19,665 nucleotides of DNA from JBKEDC01 sp047974225 (GCA_047974225.1 JBKECD010000052.1:1-19665); one strand, 5' to 3'. Shown: positions 1 through 9,890, numbered from the stretch's first letter. The notes: generated by a model from the sequence alone, not told the origin. Numbers and translations are program-made.

Positions 1-1010
1 AATAAATCCGACTTCATTCCTCGGAAAACATAACTTGGGTCGTGATCCACTCTTTCCAATTCGCCAAAATTAGCTTTAGGAGAACAGCCATTATCACTGG
101 TGAAAACGAGAAGAGTATTTTCCGCAATTCCTTTTTCTTCTAGCACCTTTCTGATTTGCTTCACCACATCATCTACTTGCATCACAAAATCACCATACAT
201 ATTGGTGTTGCTCTTGCCCAAAAACTCTGTCTTAGGCAGAATTGGCGTGTGAGGAGCTGGCAAGGGAAAATACAAAAAGAAAGGCGACTTACCATTCGCT
301 TTTCCATCTATATATTGCACCGCCTTATCAGTCAAATCTTGCAACACATCCGCATGCACAAAATCATCAGAGGTTGGACCAACTCGCCAAAATCCTTTAT
401 CATCCACACTTTGCGAGGTTTTAGTTGGAACCATCGTTGGTTTGTCATTCTCCACATACACATAAGGTGCCATGTCGAGCGAACCGCAAAAACCAAATGA
501 ATAATCAAAGCCATGCGTCGATGGTCCATTAGCTACTTTCTTGCTGTAATCCACCTTAAAGCCAGCATCAAGATTCTCATCTTGCTCGGCTGGACTTTTA
601 TAAGCCCAATCCCAACCCATATGCCACTTGCCCACAAAGGCAGTAGTGTATCCTTGCGATTGAAGCATCTCAGCCACCGTTACACGCTCAGGCGTAATCA
701 AAGACTTTGAATAGCCATTGAGCACTCCATTCTTCAAACTGCTGCGCCAATTATATCGACCCGTGATAATGCCATATCGAGTGGGCGTACACACTGATGA
801 AGAGGTGTGCGCATCTGTAAACATCACCCCATTAGATGCCATGGCATCCAAGTTTGGAGTTGCAATTTTTCCATTCTCATTAAAGCATTTCACATCGCCA
901 TAACCCAAGTCATCTGCCAAGATATAAATAATATTCGGCTTTGCCGACTTATCTTTTGCCACGGCATGAATGCTCAACAATAGAAGCATTACTAAAAAAA
1001 CTCTTTTCAT
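1..1010 (-). CDS. S1-family sulfatase, Cys type, secreted (3' end cut by window edge)
   Basis: Formylglycine-dependent sulfatase that would hydrolyse a sulfate ester on a glycan. The first 336 codons are present and the C-terminus lies beyond the left edge. Translation from the ATG at 1010-1008 gives a signal peptide (MKRVFLVMLLLLSIHAVAKD, cleavage near residue 18), metal-binding DD at 33-34 within ILADDLGYGD, the catalytic motif CTPTR at residues 74-78, GKWHMG, and the metal-binding SDNG near residue 310. The ATG directly abuts the TAG of the preceding gene (TAGATG), which points to translational coupling. The motif followed by RY and a WRS stretch resembles the next sulfatase (1011-2525), so the two may be an old tandem pair. 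The substrate position (2-, 3-, 4- or 6-sulfate) cannot be read from sequence alone. Confidence 0.93.
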   Translation of the reverse strand, partial: MKRVFLVMLLLLSIHAVAKDKSAKPNIIYILADDLGYGDVKCFNENGKIATPNLDAMASNGVMFTDAHTSSSVCTPTRYGIITGRYNWRSSLKNGVLNGYSKSLITPERVTVAEMLQSQGYTTAFVGKWHMGWDWAYKSPAEQDENLDAGFKVDYSKKVANGPSTHGFDYSFGFCGSLDMAPYVYVENDKPTMVPTKTSQSVDDKGFWRVGPTSDDFVHADVLQDLTDKAVQYIDGKANGKSPFFLYFPLPAPHTPILPKTEFLGKSNTNMYGDFVMQVDDVVKQIRKVLEEKGIAENTLLVFTSDNGCSPKANFGELERVDHDPSYVFRGMKSDL

Positions 1011-2525
1011 CTACTTTGTTTTTATTGTTTCAAATTTTTGTTGCATTTTTTCAACTCGCTTCTGTTCCTTCCCTGCTAAGTCGTTCTTTTGTGAAGGATC
1101 GTTTTTCAAGTTATACAATTGTGCTTCCGATGAGAATCCTGTTTCCATATCTACCCCCCAACTCACTTTCTTACTTCCTTTGTAAGGAGGAATCAACAAC
1201 CAATCACCTTCACGGAAAGCCAACTTACGTTGCAGCCCCTCCACAATGTAATTTTTACGTCCTTTCGATGATTTACCCATCAAGACATCTAGCATATTTT
1301 CACTATCAGGGCGAGTGCTTTCCACCTTCAACAAAGCCGATATCGAAGAATATAAATCAAGCTGCGAAATTAACGCATCGGATGTTCCCGGTTTTATCTC
1401 TCCCTTCCATCTCACCAAGAAAGGCACATGCGTTCCTGCATCATACAAGCTATACTTTCCTCCTCTATAATTACCCCAAGGTGTGTGATCGCCCACCAAA
1501 TCTGGCGACCAATCTTGATAACCATCATCGAGCACCGGACCATTATCACTTGAGAAAATAATCATTGTATTTTCATCCAATCCTAGCTCATTGAGCGTTT
1601 TCAAAAATTCGCCTACACACCAGTCAGCCTCCAATATCACATCGCCACGTGCGCCCATACCCGATTTCCCCACAAACCTCGGATTTGGAATCCGGGGAGC
1701 ATGTGGCTGATGCAAAGCATAAAGCAAGAAAAAAGGTTTTTCTTTATTCTCAGTTACAAACTCTTGGGCCTTAGCCAAAAAGTCATCACACATATTCTCA
1801 TCAACCCACAAAGCCGATTTTCCACCTTTCATATATCCGATACGTGGCACACCATTAGTAATGCTCATATCATGTCCATGAGTGGGATGCACTTTCAATA
1901 ATTCGGGATTAGCTCGCCCCGTTGGCTCGCCTTCAAAGTTTTTCCGATAATCAACCAAGATAGGGTCATTCTTATCCAAATTAACCACATTTCCATTCTC
2001 GATATACACAGTGGGCACACGGTCATTTGTCGCTGCCATGATATAAGAATAGTCAAAACCCACATCTTTAGCTCCAATAGTTATCTGCTTATTCCAGTCG
2101 ATATTGCCTTCACCCAAACCGAGATGCCACTTACCTACAACTCCCGTGGAATAGCCATTACGTCGCAACATCTTAGGCAAGGTTTCCGAAGCCGGGTCGA
2201 TTAGCAAGGCTGCATTTCCCTGCAACACCGCAGCACGACTATTGCGCCAAGGATATTCTCCTGTGAGCATGCTATATCGACTAGGGGTGCAAGTTGCCGA
2301 TGTGGCATATCCTTTTTTGAAAAGCACCCCTTCTTCTGCAATCTTATCAATATTCGGGGTTTGCAAAGTCCCCATCTGATAGCTACTCACATCACCTATC
2401 CCCAAATCATCGGCATAGATAATCACAATATTAGGTTTCGCACTTTGCTGAGCCTGCACCGAGCCCGCAAAAACAACGCACACACACCAACAAGTGAGCA
2501 ATATGCTCCATCTAAATCTATTCAT
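1011..2525 (-). CDS. S1-family sulfatase, Cys type, secreted
   Basis: Complete 504-residue sulfatase. An N-terminal signal peptide (residues 1 to about 26, ending VQAQQ) suggests export to the periplasm. Metal ligands D39-D40 lie in IIYADDLGIGD. The formylglycine motif is CTPSR at 79-83, followed by YSMLTGEYPWRN. GKWHLG is at 131-136, a QPHAP motif near 275, and SDNG at 326-329. All core S1 catalytic elements are therefore present and the length is normal for the family. The gene lies 4 bp after the stop of the preceding sulfatase (2530-3960) and directly abuts the next one, so it is within one transcript. It resembles the downstream partial sulfatase in its active-site sequence. The substrate is unknown; context suggests a sulfated fucose-containing glycan. 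Confidence 0.95.
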   Translation of the reverse strand: MNRFRWSILLTCWCVCVVFAGSVQAQQSAKPNIVIIYADDLGIGDVSSYQMGTLQTPNIDKIAEEGVLFKKGYATSATCTPSRYSMLTGEYPWRNSRAAVLQGNAALLIDPASETLPKMLRRNGYSTGVVGKWHLGLGEGNIDWNKQITIGAKDVGFDYSYIMAATNDRVPTVYIENGNVVNLDKNDPILVDYRKNFEGEPTGRANPELLKVHPTHGHDMSITNGVPRIGYMKGGKSALWVDENMCDDFLAKAQEFVTENKEKPFFLLYALHQPHAPRIPNPRFVGKSGMGARGDVILEADWCVGEFLKTLNELGLDENTMIIFSSDNGPVLDDGYQDWSPDLVGDHTPWGNYRGGKYSLYDAGTHVPFLVRWKGEIKPGTSDALISQLDLYSSISALLKVESTRPDSENMLDVLMGKSSKGRKNYIVEGLQRKLAFREGDWLLIPPYKGSKKVSWGVDMETGFSSEAQLYNLKNDPSQKNDLAGKEQKRVEKMQQKFETIKTK

Positions 2526-2529
2526 AATT

Positions 2530-3960
2530 TTAAAATTTATATATTTCCGAATCTACACGACAAGAGCTAAAAATCTCTTTCACTTTTTCGACAATCTCAG
2601 GGTGAGCATCCGCCACATTATTTTCTTCTCCCAAATCAACCGACAGGTCATAAAGCTCAATGGGGGCGTCAGGATTTTTACGCAAATTGAGCTGCACAGC
2701 TTTCCATTGCCCCATCCGAAGCGCCTTGCATCCCCCTAACTCCGTAAACTCCCAATAAAGATATTCATGTTCTTTTTGATCCCCTTTTCCTTTTAAAGTA
2801 GGCAAAATCGAAATCCCATCAATTCCCTCGGGAATTTCTTCACCTATAAGCTCTGCAAAGGTGGGCATCATATCCCAAAAAGCCGAAATTAAATCCGACT
2901 TAACGCCTTGCGGAATCATCTTCGGACAGCTCACAATAAACGGCACACGAATTCCTCCCTCATACAAATCTCGTTTATATCCCTTAAACGGACCATTACT
3001 ATTGAAATAGTCGGGCTGCGCCCCACCTTCTTTGTGCGGACCATTGTCGGAAGTGAAAATAATTATCGTATTCTTCGTTAATCCCAACTCTTCCACCTTA
3101 GCCACAATCTCGCCCACTTGATCATCAAGCAGGGTAACCATCGCCGCAAAGGCTGCATGCGACTCAGGCTGCGAGCCATAGCCCCCAAGCCGATATCTCG
3201 CTCCCCCATCAACTCCTCGATAGGCATGCTCAGGATTAAACTTTCCGCGGAATTTCGCCATATATTCCTCTGGCGCAAAAAGTTCTGCATGCGGAATAAT
3301 CGAGGGCACATACAAAAAGAAAGGCTTATCCTTATTGTCATCAATGAATTTCAAAGTTCTTTCATGGATGAGATTTGGACCATAGACACCCATCTGCGTT
3401 CCTGCATTTTCTGCAATCACTAAGCTATCTTGATTATCTCGCAAAAAATAAGGATAATAATGATGACCTAGCATCTGGCAGTTATAGCCAAAAAAAGTGT
3501 CGAAACCTTGATTATTGGCATCGCCTTCCGAGCCTGGATATCCAAGCCCCCATTTGCCGAAAGCTCCCGTGGCATAGCCCGCATTCTTGAAAAGCTCTGC
3601 CATGGTGAAGACTTCGTCTTTCATCGGATATTGCCCCTCAGGACGATGCTCACGATTTCCTCGGATAAAAGTGTGCCCCGTGTGCTGACCAGTCATCAGT
3701 GCACTGCGCGAGGGCGCACACACCGTGCTGCCCGAATAATGCTGTGTGAAAAGCATCCCCCGATCGGCGAGTTTGTCGATGTTGGGCGTCGAAAATTTCT
3801 CTTGACCATAGCAACTCAAATCGCCATAGCCTAAATCATCTGCCAAGATGTAGATAACATTTGGTTTCTTTTTACGCCCTGCAAAGCTTGGACTTGCAAA
3901 ACTCACAACGCCCAACGCAATCAAAAGCACACGGAAGAAAGACCTTACACTTACTTTCAT
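2530..3960 (-). CDS. S1-family sulfatase, Cys type, secreted (GKWG variant)
   Basis: Complete 476-residue sulfatase with a signal peptide (hydrophobic core about residues 9-22, ASPSFAG cleavage region) and a basic RKKK stretch after it. Metal ligands D41-D42 lie in ILADDLGYGD. The catalytic motif is CAPSR at 81-85, followed by a GQHTGHTFIRGNRE segment. SDNG is at 304-307. The usual GKWH signature reads GKWGLG at 135-140, so the sulfate-binding His position is Gly here. From memory this variant recurs in a clade of Bacteroidota sulfatases, so it is probably a subfamily trait rather than damage. The gene lies 26 bp after the upstream sulfatase and 4 bp before the next one, within one operon. 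Substrate is not assignable by eye. Confidence 0.94.
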   Translation of the reverse strand: MKVSVRSFFRVLLIALGVVSFASPSFAGRKKKPNVIYILADDLGYGDLSCYGQEKFSTPNIDKLADRGMLFTQHYSGSTVCAPSRSALMTGQHTGHTFIRGNREHRPEGQYPMKDEVFTMAELFKNAGYATGAFGKWGLGYPGSEGDANNQGFDTFFGYNCQMLGHHYYPYFLRDNQDSLVIAENAGTQMGVYGPNLIHERTLKFIDDNKDKPFFLYVPSIIPHAELFAPEEYMAKFRGKFNPEHAYRGVDGGARYRLGGYGSQPESHAAFAAMVTLLDDQVGEIVAKVEELGLTKNTIIIFTSDNGPHKEGGAQPDYFNSNGPFKGYKRDLYEGGIRVPFIVSCPKMIPQGVKSDLISAFWDMMPTFAELIGEEIPEGIDGISILPTLKGKGDQKEHEYLYWEFTELGGCKALRMGQWKAVQLNLRKNPDAPIELYDLSVDLGEENNVADAHPEIVEKVKEIFSSCRVDSEIYKF

Positions 3961-3986
3961 TAGAACTTTTTTATATGGTTTATATT

Positions 3987-5381
3987 TTAATTTTTCCTCA
4001 AAGAATCGACATAAGCTTGGTTATATCTATCTAGCGAATGCTCCTTCCACATCGGATGACTTTTCCACCTTGGCGACACTGTTACTTCCTCCTCCCAACG
4101 ATGAAAATCATTCAGCAGCTCTTGCACTTTTTCGGGCTCTTGGCTTGCCAAATCATGGCGCTCACCAATGTCGTCAGCTAAGTTATACAAGCGTGGTGCT
4201 CGGTCGTCGAACCAGAGCAATTTCCAATCACCCTTTCGCACCGCCCCATGATAAAGCAATCGCCAAAACAATGTTTCATGCGGAGCTTCTTTATTTTCCT
4301 TCAAAATATAAGGTAAGAGATTTACCCCATCATAACCCCTATCATAAGGACAGTCAAATCCTCCTGCCGCCAAGGCTGTTGGCATAATATCAAGAGAAAT
4401 AACTGGAGCGTCATATTTTATTCCCGCAGGAATAGTTCCTTTCCACTGCAACAAGAATGGCACATGAACACCTCCTTCAAGGAAAGTGCCCTTAGTGCCC
4501 GAAAATGGATAATTGCATGAAGCATTATACGCCACTGCCCCACCATTATCATTCAGAAAAAATACCAAGGTATTTTCTTCCAAGCCCAACTCCTTTAACT
4601 TTTTCATCACTTTGCCCACATTTTCATCAAGCGAACGAGTCATCGCTGCATTGATTGCTCGCTGCTCTGTTTCAAATTGTTTTCGATATTCTGCCACATA
4701 TTCTGCCTTAGCTTGCATCGGCGCATGAGGCGCATTAAACGACAGATACAAGAAAAAAGCTTTCTTCTGATTACTTTCAATAAATCGACAAGCTTCATCG
4801 CCAAAAGCATCGGTCAGATAAGGCAAAGAATCTTGATTAACTGGCGTAAAATCTCGCATTATCCTCTTGGCTTTTCCTGAAAAATAGGGAGAACTACCGC
4901 CAAGCATTCCAAAGAAACTATCAAAACCACGACGCAACGGATGATAATAATCCTTTTCTCCCAAATGCCACTTGCCCACCATGCCCGTGGTATAACCATG
5001 CACTTTCATCGCATCGGCAAAAGTTTTTTCGCTCAAAGGAAGCCCCAAGGAATCAGCATCGGCACAGATAACCGTTCCCCCGATGTTGCACTCATGCCCA
5101 AATCGCTGCTGATATCTACCTGTCATCAAGCCCGCCCGTGAAGGACTACACACAGGACCGCTCACATAGCCATTCGTAAAAGTAAGTCCATTAGCAGCTA
5201 TGGCATCAATGTTTGGAGTCTTAATTTGTTCATTACCATTCATGCTGAAATCAGCATATCCCGCATCATCGGAAAACAATATAATGACATTGGGCTGCGA
5301 CACTTTAGGCTCGGTGTTGCAAGCCGCCAACAGCAGCAACACTGCCATCGCTTTCAAAATAGGCTTCATTTGCATGTTCAT
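3987..5381 (-). CDS. S1-family sulfatase, Cys type, predicted lipoprotein
   Basis: Sulfatase of 464 residues if started at the ATG at 5381-5379. A TTG at 5387, two codons earlier, also opens the frame, and further ATGs follow at 5375 and 5369. I prefer an ATG because all of them give the same short lipoprotein signal. The signal ends in LLLLAAC, with the lipid-attachment Cys at residue 21, so the enzyme is probably membrane anchored. In numbering from 5381, the catalytic motif CSPSR is at 78-82, GKWHLG starts at 136, and the metal-binding NDNGG is near 277-281, with DD in FSDDAGYAD near 38-39. All core residues are present. The gene follows the previous sulfatase's TAG almost without a gap, within the enzyme operon. 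Substrate unknown. Confidence 0.93.
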   Translation of the reverse strand: MNMQMKPILKAMAVLLLLAACNTEPKVSQPNVIILFSDDAGYADFSMNGNEQIKTPNIDAIAANGLTFTNGYVSGPVCSPSRAGLMTGRYQQRFGHECNIGGTVICADADSLGLPLSEKTFADAMKVHGYTTGMVGKWHLGEKDYYHPLRRGFDSFFGMLGGSSPYFSGKAKRIMRDFTPVNQDSLPYLTDAFGDEACRFIESNQKKAFFLYLSFNAPHAPMQAKAEYVAEYRKQFETEQRAINAAMTRSLDENVGKVMKKLKELGLEENTLVFFLNDNGGAVAYNASCNYPFSGTKGTFLEGGVHVPFLLQWKGTIPAGIKYDAPVISLDIMPTALAAGGFDCPYDRGYDGVNLLPYILKENKEAPHETLFWRLLYHGAVRKGDWKLLWFDDRAPRLYNLADDIGERHDLASQEPEKVQELLNDFHRWEEEVTVSPRWKSHPMWKEHSLDRYNQAYVDSLRKN

Positions 5382-5387
5382 TTTCAA

Positions 5388-6794
5388 CTATTTAGGTTCG
5401 TAATCAGGATTCAACTTCATCGGAACGGGCGCATTTGTTTCACTCCGCCATTGGATTAATTTGCGATGCAAGGCTGCCGCCTTTTCAGGCATTTCCTCCG
5501 CCAAATTATTCCGCTCGCCCAAATCAGTGCCTAAATTATACAATTCTAGCTTACCATCCTCAAAATATTCAATTAATTTCCAATCGCCACTACGCATTGC
5601 CGACCCCGGGCGAGTCCGAAACAACGAATCTTGCGCCTCATCCTTTTTCGGGTCATAGGCTTCGAGATAAATTGGGAAATGCCAAAACAACTCTTCTCGC
5701 AAGAGTGTTTTATTTTTTGTGATTAATGAAACCAAAGACTCGCCATCGAGCACAGCTTCTGATGTGCTAGCAACACCAGCAAGTTCCATCAAGGTGGGAT
5801 AGAAATCCAAACCCGAAACAGGCGTATCAATCGTTTTCCCTGCTGGAAAATGATTTGCCCAACTCATAATCATCGGCTCTCGAATACCCCCTTCATAATA
5901 CGAACCCTTACCAGCCCGCAATGGATGTTGTGAAGAAAAACGAGGTATTCCACCATTATCAGAAAAGAAAATAATCACCGTATTTTCAGCAATGCCCAAT
6001 TGCCCAATTGAAGTCATCAGCCGACCCACATTTTGGTCGGCACACTCCACCATAGCTGCATACACCGCATGGTTTTGCCCCTCGCAAGCTTCCTTTTGGC
6101 GATACTTTGCCACCAAATCGCTCCGCCCCTGCAAAGGCGTATGCACCGTGTAATAAGGCAGATAGAGGAAAAAAGGCTGTCCACTTTCATCCTTCACCTG
6201 ATTTCTTATGAATTGAATTGCCTCCGAAGTCAGCCTGTCGGTCAAATATTCACCTTCAGCGCCATCAGTTAGATTTGCATTCCGATAAGGACTGAAATAA
6301 CTCTTCGGACTGCCAGCATGCGTGCCCGCAATATTGACATCAAAACCTTGCGTGCAAGGATTATCGCCCAAATGCCACTTGCCAATGCTTGCCGTTTTGT
6401 ATCCTGCATGCTGCAAGGTCTCCGCTAGTGTAATAATACTGTCAGCGAGTACCGTTGTATTGGCTATCGGTATCAACTTTCGGTCTTTCGACTTGCCCCG
6501 CTCTGATGTGCCAACAGTATAGATACCATGGCGTGGAGTAGCCTGCCCCGACATGATGCAAGCCCTACTCGGCGCACAGTTTGCCGCAGGAGCATAGGCA
6601 TTGGTGAAAACCACTCCGCCACGTGCGAGCTTGTCGATATTCGGCGTTTCATAATAGCAACTACCATTATAGCCCACATCTTTCCAGCCCAAATCATCAA
6701 TTAAAATAAAAACTATATTCGGTGATTTCTCTGTCGCATAAGCACATTGCGCCACACAGCCCAACAACACACAAAAAAACAAAAATCGTTTCAT
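5388..6794 (-). CDS. S1-family sulfatase, Cys type, secreted
   Basis: Complete 468-residue sulfatase with a signal peptide (residues 1 to about 20, ending CAYAT). It carries metal ligands D33-D34 in FILIDDLGWKD, the formylglycine motif CAPSR at 73-77, GKWHLG at 138-143, a VHTP motif near 218-221 and SDNGG at 278-282. The core is intact and the length is normal. The insert after the active site (TPRHGIYTVGTSERGKSKD) differs from the other five sulfatases in the window, which suggests a different substrate specificity. The gene starts 9 bp after the stop of the upstream fucosidase, and the following sulfatase begins within a few bases of its TAG. This is the first of five sulfatases at the distal end of the operon. 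Confidence 0.95.
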   Translation of the reverse strand: MKRFLFFCVLLGCVAQCAYATEKSPNIVFILIDDLGWKDVGYNGSCYYETPNIDKLARGGVVFTNAYAPAANCAPSRACIMSGQATPRHGIYTVGTSERGKSKDRKLIPIANTTVLADSIITLAETLQHAGYKTASIGKWHLGDNPCTQGFDVNIAGTHAGSPKSYFSPYRNANLTDGAEGEYLTDRLTSEAIQFIRNQVKDESGQPFFLYLPYYTVHTPLQGRSDLVAKYRQKEACEGQNHAVYAAMVECADQNVGRLMTSIGQLGIAENTVIIFFSDNGGIPRFSSQHPLRAGKGSYYEGGIREPMIMSWANHFPAGKTIDTPVSGLDFYPTLMELAGVASTSEAVLDGESLVSLITKNKTLLREELFWHFPIYLEAYDPKKDEAQDSLFRTRPGSAMRSGDWKLIEYFEDGKLELYNLGTDLGERNNLAEEMPEKAAALHRKLIQWRSETNAPVPMKLNPDYEPK

Positions 6795-6803
6795 GAGCCT
6801 TAA

Positions 6804-8279
6804 TTATTTCGTTTTACGAATTGATTTCGATGAATTTTGCGCCACCGAGAAATGACTAATTGAGGGCGCACCGTTAGCTCGAATAATCTTCAAACGAATC
6901 TTTTCTGCCGACAGCTCTTCTGGCAAATTAATGATTTTGCAAGCTCCTATTCCAGCCCCGGCATAGAATGTATCCCACTTGCCATCAGCCCATTTCTGCA
7001 ACTCAAATTCCTCCACTCGAAAGGTTCTGATTTTTGAAAACCCATCAGGCAAGCGTTTCATTTCAGCTTTTTCAAACAAACAGATTCTGTCGTAGGTAAT
7101 CTCTTTCTCAAAGTCAATTTCCAAGCTTGCCACACTATCGGCAGCAGTCCAGAAACTTTCGATATCATAATCATTCACAGCACTTGCCACTGCATTGGGG
7201 GCACAAGAAGAAGCACTTATCTTCTTATTAAAAGCTAAATTCACCGCTCCCGTGGGCAAGTGTTTCGAGCCTCCACGAATGCCTAATCTATCAGCTAGCT
7301 CGATGATTCGCATGCGCTCATGGGTTCTTATCAAACCTCGCTCATCGGGCGACATGTTTATAATCAGAAGATTATCATTGCTCGTACACCAGTAGAACAA
7401 TTCCTCCAACTCATCAACAGGGCGAGCAGGGAGCATTTCTTTCTTTTGAAACCAATTCCAACGGTCGGAAATACACAAGGTGTGCTCAAATGCCAAATAA
7501 ATCAACTCATCATTATACTTATAATGCTTCGGGTCATCCCAGCGCACTAAATTCGGGTCTTTAATGCGGAAATCAATCGGATAATATCGAATAGGGTCGC
7601 CCTCCACATAGTTTCTTGGCAAGCGCACGGCATTGATTTTCTCGGGTTTTCCAATCGAGTGGTTCACCGTCATCATCATGTTAGGCTGCAATTCTTTAGT
7701 ATAGCGATAGACTTCGGGCAGATACCATTCTTCTTCGGTTTTATTCCAACCGCCATCAAACCACAATTCACAAATCTCCCCATAGTTAGTAAGCAATTCT
7801 GTGAGTTGATTTTTCATAAACTCAGCATACTTCTCACTGTCGGCATAGCAAGGCTCATGCCGATCCCAGAGTGAATAATAAAGCCCCAATTCTAAGCCAT
7901 ATTTTTTGCAAGCCTTAGCCACTTCAGCCACCACATCGGTTTTCACAGGCGAAGACGCCACGTCATAATCCGTATATTTACTATCCCACAAGCAAAATCC
8001 CTCATGGTGCTTAGTTACTAGGATTACATAGCGAAAGCCCGCTTCTTTAGCCGTTTGAACCCACTGGTCGCAATCGAGCTCAGTCGGATTATACGACTCC
8101 ACAGGCAAATCGCCCTTCGACCATTCTATTTCATTAAAAGTATTTATTCCGAAGTGAATAAACAGACCATATCCACGCTCAATTTGCTTAATTTGAGCTT
8201 TCGTAAGTTCATCGCTCAACTTTTGAGCTGACAGCGTAAAACTCATCAAGATAAACAACGATATAAAAACACTTCTCAT
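6804..8279 (-). CDS. GH29 alpha-L-fucosidase with C-terminal F5/8-type (discoidin-like) domain
   Basis: Retaining exo-fucosidase of 491 residues with a signal peptide (cleavage near SAQK, residues 17-20). The catalytic barrel shows GLFIHFGINTF with H42, the fucose-binding pair KHHEGF at H91-H92, the YSLWDRHEPCY segment, and the likely nucleophile D175 in ELWFDGGW. The WDRHEPCY segment resembles the plant-type GH29-B enzymes (Arabidopsis FUC1-like), which often prefer alpha-1,3/1,4-linked fucose. The subfamily call is from memory and provisional. From about residue 345 a beta-sandwich-like segment (NLAFNKKISASS, then FWTAADS, EIDF and FRVEEFELQ) looks like an F5/8-type carbohydrate-binding module. 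The gene lies between two sulfatases with gaps of 28 and 9 bp, so it is co-transcribed. Confidence 0.93.
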   Translation of the reverse strand: MRSVFISLFILMSFTLSAQKLSDELTKAQIKQIERGYGLFIHFGINTFNEIEWSKGDLPVESYNPTELDCDQWVQTAKEAGFRYVILVTKHHEGFCLWDSKYTDYDVASSPVKTDVVAEVAKACKKYGLELGLYYSLWDRHEPCYADSEKYAEFMKNQLTELLTNYGEICELWFDGGWNKTEEEWYLPEVYRYTKELQPNMMMTVNHSIGKPEKINAVRLPRNYVEGDPIRYYPIDFRIKDPNLVRWDDPKHYKYNDELIYLAFEHTLCISDRWNWFQKKEMLPARPVDELEELFYWCTSNDNLLIINMSPDERGLIRTHERMRIIELADRLGIRGGSKHLPTGAVNLAFNKKISASSCAPNAVASAVNDYDIESFWTAADSVASLEIDFEKEITYDRICLFEKAEMKRLPDGFSKIRTFRVEEFELQKWADGKWDTFYAGAGIGACKIINLPEELSAEKIRLKIIRANGAPSISHFSVAQNSSKSIRKTK

Positions 8280-8307
8280 CTATTTAATTTTTTAATTATT
8301 CTTAGTT

Positions 8308-9870
8308 TCAATTTTTCGACAATACAAACTTCCCATAAGTGAAATGCCCATTCGCCAAATCACCATTGCATTCTTTTATCAACACACGCTTCAACTCCTC
8401 CACCTTTTCAGGAAACTCCCCCGCCAAATCCTTTTCCTCTCGATAGTCATCAGGCAAATAATAAAGCTGAAAAACATCCTTTGGATAATGATGACGCAAT
8501 TTCCACCCCTCTTTGGTGATTATCGTTGCGCCTTGCATCGAAGCATTCACCGTGTAGTCATGCTCCACGGTCATATCTTCGCCAGTCCATATCGGCAGAA
8601 GCGAAATGCCATCTTTCCGCTCAGGAAGTTCCACCCCAAGCAAGTCAGCAAAGGTGGTGAGCAAATCATAGTTAGCCACCAGATTATCTGCGGATTTATT
8701 TCGAGGAGCAACCCCAGCCCACTTCACAATCAACGGCACACGAAGACCACCCTCCCAATTGTTATATTTCAATCCCGCCATCCCATTATTGCCATCAAAC
8801 ACATCGCCACCGATTTCGGAATAAAACTTCGTGGTAATATTATCAAACCGCTCGCCTGTCTGCATATTTCGCACAGGCTTCAAAATGCGCCCTTCTTGCG
8901 AATAGTATATTTCATGTCCATTATCGGAACTGAATATGATTATTGTATTATCCTCCAAGCCTAGTTTTTGGAGCTCTTGCACAATAATCCCCACATGGTC
9001 ATCGAGCATCTTCACCATCGAAGCATATTCTTTTTCAATCTGAGTCAATCGCTCATCTTTCACAAAATCGACATGCACTTCTGGAATAGCCACTGGTCCA
9101 TGAGGCAACTGTGTGGGATGAAACAAAAAGAAAGGCTGATCTTTATTCTCACGAATAAATGCAAGTATTTTCTCCAAGAATAAATCTTGAGAATATTGCG
9201 CCTTGCCCTCCATATTCCAACGGTCGGCATAAGTCTCAGCCGTTTCACGCTCCTTTGTTTTTCCGCAATCCTGACGAGTATTTCCCTCAACATCTACTTT
9301 CTTGCCATTTTCATACATATACGGAGGATAAAATCCATGCGCCATCACATGGTCGAGATAGCCATAATAATAATCCCAGCCATGCTGCTGCATTTCTTCA
9401 AAAGAAGTTGAAAAACCCCATTCGAGCTTTCCCACCTGCCCCGTGATGTATCCTGCCTTTTTAAAAACTTCGGCAAGCGTAATTATCTTTTCCGCCTCCG
9501 ACACCTCTGTTTGCTTGGCTATTGCTGCCGAAATCTCCCCAGAAGAAATCTCCCCCGAAAAGGCTTTCTTATAAGCCCCTCCCGAGGTAATCTGCCACTT
9601 ATCAGCATGCACATCATGATAGCCTGTAAGCAAGCTTGCGCGTGCAGGAGCACAAAACATGCAACCATAGACATTATCAAATCGCACACCTTCGGTGGCG
9701 AGCTGGTCGATATGGGGCGTTTCAACAATTTCCTGCCCATAGCAAGAGAGCATGCCTCGCCCTAAATCATCGGCATAGATGAAGATTACATTGGGGCGCA
9801 GATTCCTTTTTGACTGCTCATTACAGCCAAAAAGGAAAAAGAGAACAAGAATAATCGGCAAATTACGCAT
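8308..9870 (-). CDS. S1-family sulfatase, Cys type, predicted lipoprotein (GKLE variant)
   Basis: Sulfatase of 520 residues, the longest in the window. The N-terminus (MRNLPIILVLFFLFGCNEQS) is a lipoprotein signal with lipid-attachment Cys at 16. Metal ligands D34-D35 lie in FIYADDLGRGM, the formylglycine motif reads CAPAR at 73-77, a PHGP motif is near 256-259 and SDNGHE is at 315-320. The usual GKWHLG signature is replaced by GKLEWG at 148-153, so the sulfate-contacting His position is Glu. An insertion at about 100-127 (GEISSGEISAAIAKQTEV) is not seen in the neighbouring sulfatases. It ends in TGA, showing that TGA acts as a stop codon in this genome. It sits between two GH29 genes with gaps of 20 and 28 bp. 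Substrate unknown. Confidence 0.94.
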   Translation of the reverse strand: MRNLPIILVLFFLFGCNEQSKRNLRPNVIFIYADDLGRGMLSCYGQEIVETPHIDQLATEGVRFDNVYGCMFCAPARASLLTGYHDVHADKWQITSGGAYKKAFSGEISSGEISAAIAKQTEVSEAEKIITLAEVFKKAGYITGQVGKLEWGFSTSFEEMQQHGWDYYYGYLDHVMAHGFYPPYMYENGKKVDVEGNTRQDCGKTKERETAETYADRWNMEGKAQYSQDLFLEKILAFIRENKDQPFFLFHPTQLPHGPVAIPEVHVDFVKDERLTQIEKEYASMVKMLDDHVGIIVQELQKLGLEDNTIIIFSSDNGHEIYYSQEGRILKPVRNMQTGERFDNITTKFYSEIGGDVFDGNNGMAGLKYNNWEGGLRVPLIVKWAGVAPRNKSADNLVANYDLLTTFADLLGVELPERKDGISLLPIWTGEDMTVEHDYTVNASMQGATIITKEGWKLRHHYPKDVFQLYYLPDDYREEKDLAGEFPEKVEELKRVLIKECNGDLANGHFTYGKFVLSKN

Positions 9871-9890
9871 AGAGCAAAGCTTACGGTCAA

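Noticed and set aside
941..1561. A 206-codon open frame on the plus strand
   Set aside because: It lies antisense to two clear sulfatases, has no recognisable domain and has composition typical of a shadow frame.
8344..8964. A 206-codon open frame on the plus strand
   Set aside because: Antisense to the 520-residue sulfatase, with no signal, domain or spacing that suggests a gene.
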